Shown: one piece after another, positions 1 to 8,706 of the stretch
Layout: every line of letters begins with the position of its first letter
How positions within the stretch are numbered: position 1 is the stretch's first letter
Origin: Phyllobacterium chamaecytisi
Lineage (GTDB): Bacteria > Pseudomonadota > Alphaproteobacteria > Rhizobiales > Rhizobiaceae
NCBI RefSeq assembly: GCF_020164455.1
Contig: NZ_JAIQWW010000021.1
Coordinates: 1-64,000, forward strand
Reading direction: 5' to 3'
Length of the DNA: 64,000 nucleotides
The notes under the pieces: generated by a model
Told to the model about the DNA's origin: nothing
The model's database searches: none
What the model saw: the letters and a program-made list of their open reading frames with translations, nothing else
Translations under genes and position numbers: made by a program

Positions 1-1
1 C

Positions 2-145
2 GGCACCGTGCTCTTCATCAAGCGCGGCATGGGTTCGGGTTATGCCGGCGTCGAGAACGAACTGTTCTTCCGCGACAACACCATGATGCTCTTCGCCGAC
101 GCCAAGAAAATGGTCGAAAATATCGTCAAGGCACTCGATCACTGA
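2..145 (+). CDS. pntB: NAD(P) transhydrogenase beta subunit, C-terminal end (partial)
   Basis: Only the last 47 codons lie in the window; the gene enters from the left edge in frame from base 2 and stops with TGA. The residues read as the end of the NADP-binding domain III of proton-translocating transhydrogenase, including the family-typical stretch [11 protein letters not shown] followed by [10 protein letters not shown]. The enzyme is an inner-membrane complex that couples hydride transfer between NADH and NADP to proton movement. It is followed directly by a strong hairpin terminator, so it is the last gene of its operon. The assignment rests on recalled family sequence and a short fragment. 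Confidence 0.85.
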   Translation, partial: GTVLFIKRGMGSGYAGVENELFFRDNTMMLFADAKKMVENIVKALDH

Positions 146-162
146 AGCGGATCATTCGAGTT

Positions 163-199
163 AAAAAAGGCCCGCCAGACTTGGCGGGCCTTTTTTTTT
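163..199. terminator. Bidirectional rho-independent terminator
   Basis: A nine-base-pair GC-rich stem (169-177 with 182-190, loop GACT) has a run of A before it and nine T after it. It can therefore end transcription of pntB on the plus strand and of the quinone reductase on the minus strand. Confidence 0.9.
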
Positions 200-201
200 G
201 A

Positions 202-807
202 TCAGATCAGTATTTGCAGTTTCTGTGTAAGCAGCCTCTCGAAGGTAGCCAGTCTACCCGCGGCAATCTTCTCTGCATTGTAAAGCGACACCATCGAAAA
301 ACGGGCCTTTGGAGCACATGTACCAATGATGGCGCGGGACAGGATTCTCCGAACGGGGCGGAACATGATGAACCAGTCGATCCACCAGGGCGAGCCAAGA
401 GTTGTGATCGCAAAGCAGGACTGCAGCTGTGTGAGCTTCGGGATCATGCGGCCGAAATCAGGCGTGTGATCATAGGCAACGCCGGGCACGAATACCCGAT
501 CGATCCAGCCCTTTAGAATGGCGGGAAGCCCGAACCACCATGTGGGGAAGATGAGGACAAGCACATCGGCAGTTCGAAGCGCCTCGGCGTCCTCGGCAAC
601 CGCACTCGCATCATGCTCGGCATAATAGCTCCGCCGTTCGCTTGACGTGAGGCGAGGATCGAAATCACGCTCGTACAAATCGACGATCCGTAGATCGTGT
701 CCTGCGTCAGCAATCAAAGAAGCAGTGAGAGATGCAAGATGCGCACAAAGACTATTCTTAAGCGGATGAGCCAGGACAACGACAAAGCGTTTGCCCTTGG
801 CGTGCAT
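202..807 (-). CDS. NAD(P)H dehydrogenase (quinone)-like flavoprotein
   Basis: A 201-residue soluble protein of the flavodoxin-2 fold (NQO1/MdaB/KefF type), expected to bind FMN or FAD and reduce quinones with two electrons from NAD(P)H. The N-terminal strand with LAHP followed by SLCAHL and the central motif FPTWWFGLPAILKGWIDRVF (residues about 88-107) are the typical flavin-binding segments. The start chosen is the ATG at 807, whose first base overlaps the TGA of the upstream lipoprotein gene (TGATG), so the two are probably translationally coupled; an in-frame TTG at 810 is less likely. Substrate and physiological role are not evident. Confidence 0.8.
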   Translation of the reverse strand: MHAKGKRFVVVLAHPLKNSLCAHLASLTASLIADAGHDLRIVDLYERDFDPRLTSSERRSYYAEHDASAVAEDAEALRTADVLVLIFPTWWFGLPAILKGWIDRVFVPGVAYDHTPDFGRMIPKLTQLQSCFAITTLGSPWWIDWFIMFRPVRRILSRAIIGTCAPKARFSMVSLYNAEKIAAGRLATFERLLTQKLQILI

Positions 808-1679
808 CAAGAAGTCTTGCGTGTGCGAGCCAGACCGTCGCGTGCGGGCTTGTAATTGGGATCCAATTGCACGGCCCTGGCGTAGGATTTTGCAGCGCGG
901 GCTTTGTCGCCGCGATGTTCATAGATCAGCGCCTGATTGGCCCAACCCTCTGCGATGTCACCATCAAGTTTGATTGCGGTATTAAAATCATCGAAGGCGT
1001 TGTCATCGTCGCCAAGCGCGACGTAGGAGATTCCGCGACCGTTATAGGGCTCGGCGGCATCGGGCTGCAGTGAGATTGCCGTCGAGAAATCCTCGATCGC
1101 CTGCTTGTGCTGGTTGCGCGCCTGATAGATCAGGCCGCGGTTGTGATAGGCGCGTGCGTCCGTCGTGCTCAACTGGATGGCTTGGTTGAAGTCATTCAGG
1201 GCCTGATCCAGTTGTCCTTGCTGGCGATAAAGGTTGCCCCGGCCAATATAGGCCGCATCATATTGCGGATTGATCTGGATTGCCTTGCTGTAGTCCGCCG
1301 CTGCCTGTGCCGTGTTACCCATGTTGCGATAGACGAGCGCGCGATTGGCGTAAGCTTGGTAGAAGTTGGGGTTGAGCTGCAGCGCCGTATTGAAATCCTT
1401 GATTGCGTCGCTGTTCTTACCGGCACGACCATAGGCCGATCCGCGGACATTATAGGCTTCCGGGTCTTTCGGATTGTTGCGGATAACGTCGTTGAGCGAG
1501 CTGATATTCTCGGTAGAACCCTGCGCCTTGTCGATACCAGTCATGTCGGTAGTCGAGGTGCTCTGGCATCCGGCGATCATGAGCGTGAGAACAGAGGCAA
1601 TGACGAGTCCCGTGACACGCACTGTTTTAGGGGCCGCCCAGATTGCGCGATGTGAGGCCAGTTCAACCGGATGTGTCAT
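807..1679 (-). CDS. TPR-repeat lipoprotein
   Basis: A 290-residue protein with a long N-terminal region leading into a hydrophobic stretch and a lipobox (MIAGC, Cys about residue 38), so it is predicted to be lipidated and anchored in the envelope. The mature part is nearly all tetratricopeptide repeats of 34 residues, about six of them, each with the A-Y/N-RG-Y-G-A-DF-AI-L-P pattern. It resembles the NlpI-type TPR lipoproteins that act as adaptors for envelope enzymes. Its stop overlaps the start of the quinone reductase gene. The partner proteins cannot be deduced. Confidence 0.82.
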   Translation of the reverse strand: MTHPVELASHRAIWAAPKTVRVTGLVIASVLTLMIAGCQSTSTTDMTGIDKAQGSTENISSLNDVIRNNPKDPEAYNVRGSAYGRAGKNSDAIKDFNTALQLNPNFYQAYANRALVYRNMGNTAQAAADYSKAIQINPQYDAAYIGRGNLYRQQGQLDQALNDFNQAIQLSTTDARAYHNRGLIYQARNQHKQAIEDFSTAISLQPDAAEPYNGRGISYVALGDDDNAFDDFNTAIKLDGDIAEGWANQALIYEHRGDKARAAKSYARAVQLDPNYKPARDGLARTRKTS

Positions 1680-1701
1680 GTCTTATGTGTCCCGTTCAAT
1701 G

Positions 1702-1720
1702 AAAAGCCGTAGAGGCTTTA
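1702..1720 (-). terminator. Weak terminator-like hairpin after rpsU
   Basis: A six-base-pair stem (AAAGCC with GGCTTT) with a five-base loop is followed on the minus strand by a short T run. It lies downstream of rpsU, and the stem is short. Confidence 0.4.
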
Positions 1721-1807
1721 TTGTTCCGATGGCACCAAACGAAAAAGGGCGGTGTGACGCGAGCCACTCCACCCCGTAATCGGGTCAAGGCGTCGATGAA
1801 ACGAAGA

Positions 1808-2059
1808 TCAACGAGCCGCTGAAGCGCGAACCGGTGTCTTTTTCACAGGCATCGGAAGAAGGCCTTCGCGCTGAGCCTGCTTGCGAGCAAGCTTGCGGGC
1901 ACGGCTGATTGCCTCTGCCTTCTGGCGGGCGCGCTTGATCGAAGGCTTTTCGTAATGATCATGCATCTTCATTTCGCGGAACATGCCTTCGCGCTGCATC
2001 TTCTTCTTGAGAACGCGGAGAGCCTGATCAACATTATTTTCGCGTACGAGTACCTGCAC
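1808..2059 (-). CDS. rpsU: 30S ribosomal protein S21
   Basis: An 83-residue basic protein that matches S21 throughout: the N-terminal [20 protein letters not shown], the central [13 protein letters not shown] and a Lys/Arg-rich C-terminal tail. S21 joins the small ribosomal subunit near the anti-Shine-Dalgarno end of 16S rRNA. The start is GTG, preceded by an AGGA at suitable spacing. The tail is longer than in enterobacterial S21, as is usual in Rhizobiales. It appears monocistronic. Confidence 0.95.
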   Translation of the reverse strand: MQVLVRENNVDQALRVLKKKMQREGMFREMKMHDHYEKPSIKRARQKAEAISRARKLARKQAQREGLLPMPVKKTPVRASAAR

Positions 2060-2455
2060 GTTTTATCCTGTATCTCTTAGAATTTCGTTGAGCCTGACCT
2101 CAATCCCCAATCCTTGATTATGGGACAACAAACCAGACTTCGCGACGGTCATCCATCGCAAACTAGGGTGGCCATTATCAGAAAGCTCGGGGTATGTCCA
2201 TGGTTCTGTTGCGGGCAATGGCGGATATTCGGATAGAAATGTCCTCGTCCCTCGTAATTTTAGATTAACCGGCATGCAGCGCCAATCTCCGTCGCAAAAT
2301 GGCAAAAGAGCTTTAAGCGGATACGATACTGATGCATAAAAGCATGATCCTCGCTTTCAAAATCGATGTCGATTTCTGAACAGGCCATGCAAGTAAACTG
2401 GTTTGAACAATAGCTGTGCGATGGCTCAATTGCTGGGCCAAGTTGCTGGGAACGA
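2060..2455. other. Intergenic region between rpsU and soxB
   Basis: About 400 bases separate the divergent rpsU and soxB genes and must hold both promoters. Two overlapping minus-strand open frames in different phases (2063-2305 and 2260-2499) read a little like protein but I recognise no family, and they could be the frameshifted remnant of a hypothetical gene. No RNA gene or repeat was recognised. Confidence 0.4.
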
Positions 2456-3712
2456 ATGATGCGGAAATATTCGGTGTTTGCCTTGGCCCGCGAGGCCATG
2501 CGTGCCCATAAAGGCTGGGATCAGCAATGGAGTTCGCCCGAACCCAAGCCGGAATATGACGTCATCATAGTTGGCGCGGGCGGACATGGGCTGGCCACCG
2601 CATACTATCTTGCCAAGGAGCACGGCATTACCAATGTCGCCGTTCTTGAAAAGGGATGGCTTGGCGGTGGTAACACCGGCCGCAATACGACAATTATCCG
2701 GTCCAACTATCTCTATGACGAATCCGCCGGTATCTACGAGCACGCTGTAAAGCTTTGGGAAGGTCTCAGCCAGGACCTCAATTACAATGTGATGTATTCG
2801 GCGCGCGGTGTAATGATGCTGGCCCACAACATCCACGACGTGCAGGTGTTCAAACGCCATATCCACGCCAACCGGCTCAACGGCATAGACAATGAGTGGC
2901 TGACCCCGGAACAGGTCAAAGAGTTCTGCCCGCCAATCAATCTTTCATCGGATGCCCGATATCCGATAATCGGCGCAGCGCTGCAACGGCGTGGTGGCAC
3001 CGCCCGGCACGATGCCGTTGCCTGGGGTTACGCCCGTGCAGCAGCCGATCGCGGCGTGCATATCATCCAGAATTGCGAAGTGACGGGAATTCGCCGCGCA
3101 CCCAACGGAGCAGTTGTGGGGGTCGATACCAATCGCGGCCCGATCAATGCCAAGAAAGTCGGCGTTGTGGCAGCTGGTCATACCTCCGTCATTATGAACA
3201 TGGCCGGCGTGCGTATGCCGCTCGAGAGCTATCCGTTGCAGGCGCTGGTATCCGAGCCGGTGAAGCCGCTTATTCCCTGCGTGATCATGTCTAACACGGT
3301 TCACGCGTATATTTCGCAGTCAGACAAGGGTGAGATGGTCATCGGTGCGGGAACCGACCAGTACACGTCCTATTCGCAGACCGGTGGTCTCCACATCATC
3401 AACCACACGCTCGATGCGATCTGCGAGATGTTCCCGGTTCTTACACGATTGAAAATGCTGCGCTCCTGGGGCGGCATTGTCGATGTGACGCCGGATCGCT
3501 CGCCGATCCTGGCCAAGACCCCTGTGTCCGGGCTCTATGTGAATTGCGGCTGGGGCACCGGAGGTTTCAAGGCGACGCCGGGCTCGGGCAACGTGTTTGC
3601 CCATACGATCGCTCGCGATGAGCCGCACCGCATCAACGCGCCGTTCACGATCGAGCGGTTTACCACCGGGCGCCTGATCGACGAGGCCGCCGCCGCTGCC
3701 GTCGCGCACTGA
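2456..3712 (+). CDS. soxB: Sarcosine oxidase beta subunit
   Basis: A 418-residue FAD-dependent oxidoreductase of the DAO family, the catalytic beta subunit of heterotetrameric sarcosine oxidase. The complex demethylates sarcosine to glycine, passing the methyl carbon to tetrahydrofolate and electrons to oxygen. The dinucleotide-binding motif [14 protein letters not shown] lies at about residues 39-52. The segment [13 protein letters not shown] (His185) corresponds to the region where family members attach FMN covalently; this position is inferred from family knowledge. Two adjacent ATGs (2456, 2459) are possible starts, with a weak GGGA upstream. It heads soxBDAG but is separated from soxD by a 265-bp fold-back element. 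Confidence 0.95.
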   Translation: MMRKYSVFALAREAMRAHKGWDQQWSSPEPKPEYDVIIVGAGGHGLATAYYLAKEHGITNVAVLEKGWLGGGNTGRNTTIIRSNYLYDESAGIYEHAVKLWEGLSQDLNYNVMYSARGVMMLAHNIHDVQVFKRHIHANRLNGIDNEWLTPEQVKEFCPPINLSSDARYPIIGAALQRRGGTARHDAVAWGYARAAADRGVHIIQNCEVTGIRRAPNGAVVGVDTNRGPINAKKVGVVAAGHTSVIMNMAGVRMPLESYPLQALVSEPVKPLIPCVIMSNTVHAYISQSDKGEMVIGAGTDQYTSYSQTGGLHIINHTLDAICEMFPVLTRLKMLRSWGGIVDVTPDRSPILAKTPVSGLYVNCGWGTGGFKATPGSGNVFAHTIARDEPHRINAPFTIERFTTGRLIDEAAAAAVAH

Positions 3713-3717
3713 TTTGA

Positions 3718-3982
3718 GGCCGTGAACTTATGGATATGATCGAAATGGCGCCTGAAACGGCAAGAAGATGCGAGGAGAAGCGTGAGGGGCGGGGTCTTTC
3801 CCCCGGCCGAGCGGTTCGACACTGCAGCTTGCAGCCGTTTCGGCGTCTGGAGGATATGGTCTTTTCGGCCGGCTACTTTGTCGCAAAGGCTCGAAAATGG
3901 ATAAACATTTCCATCGCCTTCGCTCCTCGTATCCGAACGAAAAGCCTCATACCATTTCGACCCTATCCATAAGTTTACGGCC
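3718..3982. mobile_element. Fold-back (MITE-like) element inside the sox operon
   Basis: The gap between soxB and soxD is bounded by inverted repeats of 31 bases (3718-3748 and 3952-3982) that match at 28 of 31 positions; both outer ends begin GGCCGT. The inverted symmetry continues inward in patches, for example GATGCGAGGAG near 3768 against GATACGAGGAG on the opposite strand near 3930. The element has no credible protein-coding frame, so it would be non-autonomous. No target-site duplication is obvious. It is a mobile miniature element or a large structured intercistronic RNA; the sequence alone does not decide. Confidence 0.6.
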
Positions 3983-4001
3983 TAAGAAACGAGATAGAAC
4001 C

Positions 4002-4358
4002 ATGCTTCTCATCAAATGCCCTTATTGCGAAGAAGAGCGCCCGGAACTCGAATTCCGCAATGCCGGGGAAGCGCATCTCGTGCGCGCCAACCCAATCATA
4101 GAGCAGTCGGACGACGATTTTGCCGGTTTTCTCTATTTTCGCCAGAATCCCAAGGGACTGCAATTCGAGCGCTGGCGTCATATTCATGGCTGCGGCCGGT
4201 TCTTCAATGCGGTGCGCGATTCTGTCTCGGACAAATTCTTGACGGTCTACAAGGCCGGCGAGCCACGCCCGGATCTCAACACCTTGCTGTCACCGGTTGC
4301 TGCCGAACCCGAACCGCCTGCGACGAAACGTACCCGTGCCAAGAAAGTGGAGGTTTAG
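4002..4358 (+). CDS. soxD: Sarcosine oxidase delta subunit
   Basis: A 118-residue small subunit of heterotetrameric sarcosine oxidase. The N-terminal CPYC pair (Cys6, Cys9) and the later HIHGCGRFFN segment supply the Cys/His ligands that hold a structural zinc in this family. The chosen ATG begins MLLIKCPYC as in homologues; an upstream in-frame extension from 3897 runs through the fold-back element and is rejected. The C-terminus is a Lys/Arg-rich tail after a proline-rich linker. It ends four bases before soxA, so the two are co-translated. Confidence 0.93.
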   Translation: MLLIKCPYCEEERPELEFRNAGEAHLVRANPIIEQSDDDFAGFLYFRQNPKGLQFERWRHIHGCGRFFNAVRDSVSDKFLTVYKAGEPRPDLNTLLSPVAAEPEPPATKRTRAKKVEV

Positions 4359-4362
4359 GACC

Positions 4363-7341
4363 ATGAGCACCGCCAACCACTCCGGCAGCAACCGTATCCC
4401 GGGCGCAGGCCGTTTGACCCCGGCGAAGACCGTTCGCTTTACATTTGACGGGCAGAGCCTGACCGGCCTCGAAGGCGACACGCTGGCTTCAGCGCTGCTC
4501 GCCAACGGTATTCATCTTGTTGGTCGCTCGTTCAAATACCACCGGCCGCGCGGCATTCTTTCTGCCGGCAGCGAGGAGCCGAACGCGCTGGTCGATATCG
4601 AGCGCGACAAATCGCGCAAGCAGCCGAACGTGCGTGCAACCGTGCAGGAGATTTACGACGGTCTTAAGGTCAAATCACAGAATCGCTGGCCGTCGCTGAC
4701 CTTCGATATCGGCGCGATCAACGATGTTTTCTCTCCGATGTTGCCCGCAGGATTTTACTACAAGACCTTCATGTGGCCGAAGTTCGCGTGGAAGACGATC
4801 TATGAGCCGAAGATTCGCGCCGCTGCGGGGCTCGGCGTCGTTCCGGGCGAGCCAGACACCGATCGCTATTCCAATCGGTTTGCCCATTGCGACCTGCTGG
4901 TCGTCGGTGCGGGTGCCGCTGGTCTGACTGCAGCGCTCAGCGCAGCGTCGACTGGAGCAAACGTGATCATCTGCGACGAGCAAGCCGAGCCAGGCGGTGC
5001 ACTGCGTTATGAAAGCGATGTGATCATCGACGGTGTCCAGGGCTACGAATGGGCAGCCGCAGCGATTGCGAAATTGCGCGCGATGAACAATGTCACCGTC
5101 CTGACCCGTACGACGGCGTTTGGCTACTATGCCCAGAATTTCGTCGGTCTGGTAGAGCGCATCAGCGACCATCTGAGCAATCCGGCGTCCGATATGCCGC
5201 GTGAGCGGCTCTGGCAGATTCGGGCGAAGAAGGTCGTGCTGGCCACGGGCGCCATCGAGCGTCAAATGGTCTTTGCCAACAATGATCGGCCGGGTGTCAT
5301 GCTGGCGTCGGCAGCGCGAATATTCCTCAATCAGTATGGCGTTGCCATCGGCCGGAAGGTCGGTGTCTACACCTCCAACGACTCGGCCTATGCGGCGGCG
5401 ATCGACCTCAAGCGCGCCGGTATCGACGTCCCCGTTATCGTGGATACGCGCGACAATCCAACACCGGCCGTCGTGGACGCTGCCCGCTCGCTCGATATCG
5501 AAGTCCTGACGGGCCACGCCGTTTTCAGTGCCGGTGGCAAGCGGCGCGTGTCATCGATATCCATCCAGCGGACGAGGGGCGGTAGCGAACGCAAGGTCGC
5601 CGTCGATGCATTGATCATGTCCGGCGGCTGGACACCATCGGTGCATCTGTTTTCGCAGTCCCGTGGCAAGGTCGCCTGGGATGCGGCAAACGAGCGCTTC
5701 CTGCCGGGCACCTACGCGCAGGAATGCGTTTCGATAGGAGCCTGCAATGGAACCGACGGTTTGCAGGCAACGTTAGACGAGGCTTTTGCAGCGGGCGGAG
5801 GCAAGGGCAAGGCTATCGTTGCGACTGGTGGCACCAATTGGATTGGCGGCATGATTGGCTCGGCGCCCGGCGCCGGCGCTGACACAACTGTCAAGGCTTT
5901 CGTCGATTTCCAGAACGACGTTACGGCCAAGGATGTGCGGCTTGCAGTGCGTGAGGGCATGCACTCGATCGAGCATGTCAAACGCTTTACCACCAATGGC
6001 ATGGCAACCGATCAGGGCAAAACGTCGAACCTGCACGGCCTCGCGATCGCTGCCGAGGCTCTGAACCGGCCGATCCCCGCAGTTGGCCTGACGACATTCC
6101 GCGCTCCGTTCACGCCGGTTACCTTTGGCGCGATTGTCAATCATGCGCGGCATGATCTGTTCGATCCGACCCGCCGCACGCCTGTGCACGGCTGGCACCA
6201 GACGCAGGGTGCTGCCTTCGAGGACGTCGGCCAATGGAAACGTGCCTGGTACTACCCGCAGGCGGGCGAAGACATGCACACTGCGGTCAATCGTGAGTGC
6301 GTTGCCGTGCGCAATCAGGCTGGCATCTTCGATGCATCAACGCTCGGCAAGATCGAAGTGGTCGGCCCGGATTCTGCGAAATTCCTTGGGCTGCTTTATA
6401 CCAATCCTTGGGAAAAGCTTGGCGTCGGACGCCTTCGCTATGGAATCATGCTGCGCGAGGACGGCTTCATCTACGATGACGGTGTTGTCGGGCGGCTGGC
6501 AGAAGACCGTTTTCATGTGACAACGACGACCGGCGGCGCACCGCGCGTCATGCATCATATGGAAGACTATCTCCAGACCGAATTTCCGCATCTTGATGTC
6601 TGGCTGACCTCGACGACCGAGCAATGGGCGGTGATTGCCGTGCAGGGCCCGAAGGCCCGCGAGATCATCGCACCACTGGTCGAAGGCATCGATATGTCGA
6701 ACGAGGCCATGCCGCATATGAGCGTTCGGGAAGGCAAGATCTGCGGTGTGCCGACACGGTTGTTCCGCATGTCGTTTACCGGCGAAACGGGCTATGAAAT
6801 CAACGTGCCGTCCGACTATGGCCGGGCCGTCTGGGAGGCCGTCTACGAACGGGGCAAGCCTTTGGGCCTGACGCCCTATGGCACCGAAGCGATGCATATC
6901 CTGCGCGCCGAAAAGGGCTACATCATCGTTGGCCAGGATACGGACGGAACCGTTACACCGCAGGATGCGGGGCTGACCTGGGCCATCGGCAAGAACAAGA
7001 CGGACTATGTTGGCATTCGCGGCCTTTTGCGGCGGGACCTGGTAGCCAATGGCCGCAAACAGCTTGTCGGTCTGAAGACGGTTGATCCGACTACAATTCT
7101 GGAAGAGGGGGCGCAGATTGTCGCCAACCCGCACCAGCCGGTACCAATGACCATGATCGGTCACGTAACGTCGTCCTATTGGTCGGAAAATTGCGGCCGC
7201 TCCATCGCTTTGGCCCTGGTTATCGACGGATCAAAGCGGCTTGGCGAAACGCTTTACGTACCGATGCCGAATGGCGTGATCGAAGTTGAAGTCACCGGCA
7301 CCGTATTTTTCGATGAGAAGGGGGAGCGCTTGAATGGTTGA
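4363..7341 (+). CDS. soxA: Sarcosine oxidase alpha subunit
   Basis: A 992-residue alpha subunit. Order of parts: an N-terminal ferredoxin-like (Fer2_4) segment at about 15-105, a pyridine-nucleotide-binding Rossmann domain opening with VVGAGAAGLTAAL near residue 178, and a C-terminal aminomethyltransferase (GcvT-type) half from about residue 600, which binds the tetrahydrofolate that accepts the methyl group as 5,10-methylene-THF. The start is the ATG preceded by AGGTTTAGGA four bases after soxD; an earlier in-frame ATG at 4297 lies inside soxD and is rejected. The stop lies within soxG, an 8-base overlap. Confidence 0.95.
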   Translation: MSTANHSGSNRIPGAGRLTPAKTVRFTFDGQSLTGLEGDTLASALLANGIHLVGRSFKYHRPRGILSAGSEEPNALVDIERDKSRKQPNVRATVQEIYDGLKVKSQNRWPSLTFDIGAINDVFSPMLPAGFYYKTFMWPKFAWKTIYEPKIRAAAGLGVVPGEPDTDRYSNRFAHCDLLVVGAGAAGLTAALSAASTGANVIICDEQAEPGGALRYESDVIIDGVQGYEWAAAAIAKLRAMNNVTVLTRTTAFGYYAQNFVGLVERISDHLSNPASDMPRERLWQIRAKKVVLATGAIERQMVFANNDRPGVMLASAARIFLNQYGVAIGRKVGVYTSNDSAYAAAIDLKRAGIDVPVIVDTRDNPTPAVVDAARSLDIEVLTGHAVFSAGGKRRVSSISIQRTRGGSERKVAVDALIMSGGWTPSVHLFSQSRGKVAWDAANERFLPGTYAQECVSIGACNGTDGLQATLDEAFAAGGGKGKAIVATGGTNWIGGMIGSAPGAGADTTVKAFVDFQNDVTAKDVRLAVREGMHSIEHVKRFTTNGMATDQGKTSNLHGLAIAAEALNRPIPAVGLTTFRAPFTPVTFGAIVNHARHDLFDPTRRTPVHGWHQTQGAAFEDVGQWKRAWYYPQAGEDMHTAVNRECVAVRNQAGIFDASTLGKIEVVGPDSAKFLGLLYTNPWEKLGVGRLRYGIMLREDGFIYDDGVVGRLAEDRFHVTTTTGGAPRVMHHMEDYLQTEFPHLDVWLTSTTEQWAVIAVQGPKAREIIAPLVEGIDMSNEAMPHMSVREGKICGVPTRLFRMSFTGETGYEINVPSDYGRAVWEAVYERGKPLGLTPYGTEAMHILRAEKGYIIVGQDTDGTVTPQDAGLTWAIGKNKTDYVGIRGLLRRDLVANGRKQLVGLKTVDPTTILEEGAQIVANPHQPVPMTMIGHVTSSYWSENCGRSIALALVIDGSKRLGETLYVPMPNGVIEVEVTGTVFFDEKGERLNG

Positions 7342-7888
7342 GATCGTCCAGGCAACACGACGTCATCCGCTGCAGGCGGGCCAGCTGGATGTCGCTTCCG
7401 TCTCGGTCACCTTGGCGGATAACGCGACCCGTGTTTCGCTTCGCGCCAAGGATAATGCCGTTAGCGCGCTGTCCAAGGCTCTGGGTGTGACACTACCCAT
7501 GAAGCCGAAGACTACCGCGACCAATGGCGGGCGTGCAGCACTCTGGATTGGCCCGGACGAATGGCTGATCATCGACAATGCCGAGAGTGGTGTTATTGCC
7601 GATCTTGCCAAGGCGAAAGTGCTGCATTCGGCGGTCGACATTTCACATCGCAACGTCGGGATCATCGTGAACGGCAGAGGAGCCGCCGCGGTCGTCAACG
7701 GCGGTTGCCCGCAGGACTTGTCGCTGAAGGCTTTCCCCATGGGTGCCGCGTCGCGGACAGTACTCGGCAAGATCGAGATTGTCTTGTGGCGGACAGGTGA
7801 AGACGCTTTCCGTGTTGAATGCTGGCGGTCATTCTCGAATTACGCCTATGCATTTCTGCAGGAATCCGCGCGAGACGTTGCTATCTAG
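7334..7888 (+). CDS. soxG: Sarcosine oxidase gamma subunit
   Basis: A 184-residue gamma subunit of the sarcosine oxidase heterotetramer, distantly related to the GcvT fold. Recognisable segments are ALGVTLPMKPKTT, WIGPDEWLI and VDISHRNVGI, followed by CPQDLSLKAFP and the C-terminal VECWRSFSNYAYAFLQE. It overlaps the end of soxA by eight bases, so expression is coupled. It is the last gene of the operon; no one-carbon genes (purU, folD) follow here, unlike many rhizobial sox clusters. Confidence 0.93.
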   Translation: MVEIVQATRRHPLQAGQLDVASVSVTLADNATRVSLRAKDNAVSALSKALGVTLPMKPKTTATNGGRAALWIGPDEWLIIDNAESGVIADLAKAKVLHSAVDISHRNVGIIVNGRGAAAVVNGGCPQDLSLKAFPMGAASRTVLGKIEIVLWRTGEDAFRVECWRSFSNYAYAFLQESARDVAI

Positions 7889-8390
7889 CGCCTTCTGATT
7901 TTTCCTATGTCAAAGAACAGGGTGTGCTTCCCCCTTGCCACGCCCGCTTTCGCGTCTGGCCATTGTTTGGATGTTGGGAAGACGGGCGGTCGTCGAAGCG
8001 CGTCTTTGTAGATAAATAATGCGATCCGAAGACCGCCCGCTAACGTTTTCCCCCTGCCGGCCAGCTTCTGCTTGTTCCGCGGGGCGAGTGGATGAACGCC
8101 TGGAGTCCGGGCCCATCGTCGCCGTCGGTGCAGTGTCCGCACGATTGGCGTTGGCGTCAACAATGGAGGCAATATCTGCCTGTGGGCGCAGATTGACCTC
8201 CGAAGACGAACAGGTCGGCCAGCGCTTGGGTCCGTTGCCCGCCCGCTGACACGCCGTCCTTCCCCACTTTCGAACGGCTCCGGAAGCAGCTCCCCATGGA
8301 AAGGACACGGATAGAAGAATAACCGAGGTTTGGAGAGCGTGGATAAATGGCCATGGACTTTCAGCGAACGAAGCGCAGACAGCCGATGCC
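7889..8390. other. Non-coding stretch after soxG
   Basis: About 500 bases without a supported gene. An inverted repeat of nine bases (7983-7991 and 8031-8039, CGGGCGGTC) could form a stem with a 39-base loop. Several short open frames overlap in different phases and none matches a family I know. The strand that would terminate soxG has no U-rich hairpin. Confidence 0.4.
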
Positions 8391-8571
8391 GATTATCTCT
8401 CCCCTTGCGGGAGAGAAAGCGATTTCAGCATCTTAGCCCTTGCTAAGTGCTAGAAATCGCAAGTGAGGGGATTTGCGATAGCGGGCAAACTTATCCCCTC
8501 TCTTGGATTTTCTAAGGGTTAGCTGCGCTAACACCAAGAAAATCCTTTCTCCCCCACAGAGGGGGAGATAA
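8391..8571 (+). repeat. 181-bp palindromic mosaic repeat, copy A
   Basis: Nearly identical, in reverse orientation, to 30577-30757. It is built of nested palindromes: an outer CTCCCC/GGGGAG family, one hairpin with GCGATTTC and GAAATCGC arms enclosing a TTAGC/GCTAA stem, and a second hairpin with GGATTTTC-like arms enclosing GTTAGC/GCTAAC. The layout resembles the RIME-type intergenic mosaic elements of rhizobia. It has no coding capacity. Confidence 0.85.
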
Positions 8572-8706
8572 GGGAGTACAAACCGTAGCGATTATATGCT
8601 AGTGGCGCTCAACTTTGGACGGTCCACCACAATTGCGCCGCCGTTCGCCCCAATGAGATGCCCGGTGGCTGCAGTCTTACGCGGTCTCTTCGCACAGAGA
8701 ATCGTG

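Noticed and set aside
2063-2499. Two overlapping minus-strand frames between rpsU and soxB
   Set aside because: They read partly protein-like but are in different phases, one runs into soxB, and no family was recognised; at most a decayed gene.
3730-3972. 80-codon frame between soxB and soxD
   Set aside because: It lies inside the fold-back element and spans both inverted ends; no ribosome site and no family.
4675-5517. 280-codon minus-strand frame inside soxA
   Set aside because: Antisense shadow of a well-supported gene; composition rich in Arg, Asp and His with no recognisable domain.
7885-8308. Several short frames between soxG and the 181-bp repeat
   Set aside because: They overlap in different phases on both strands, and none has a ribosome site plus recognisable sequence.
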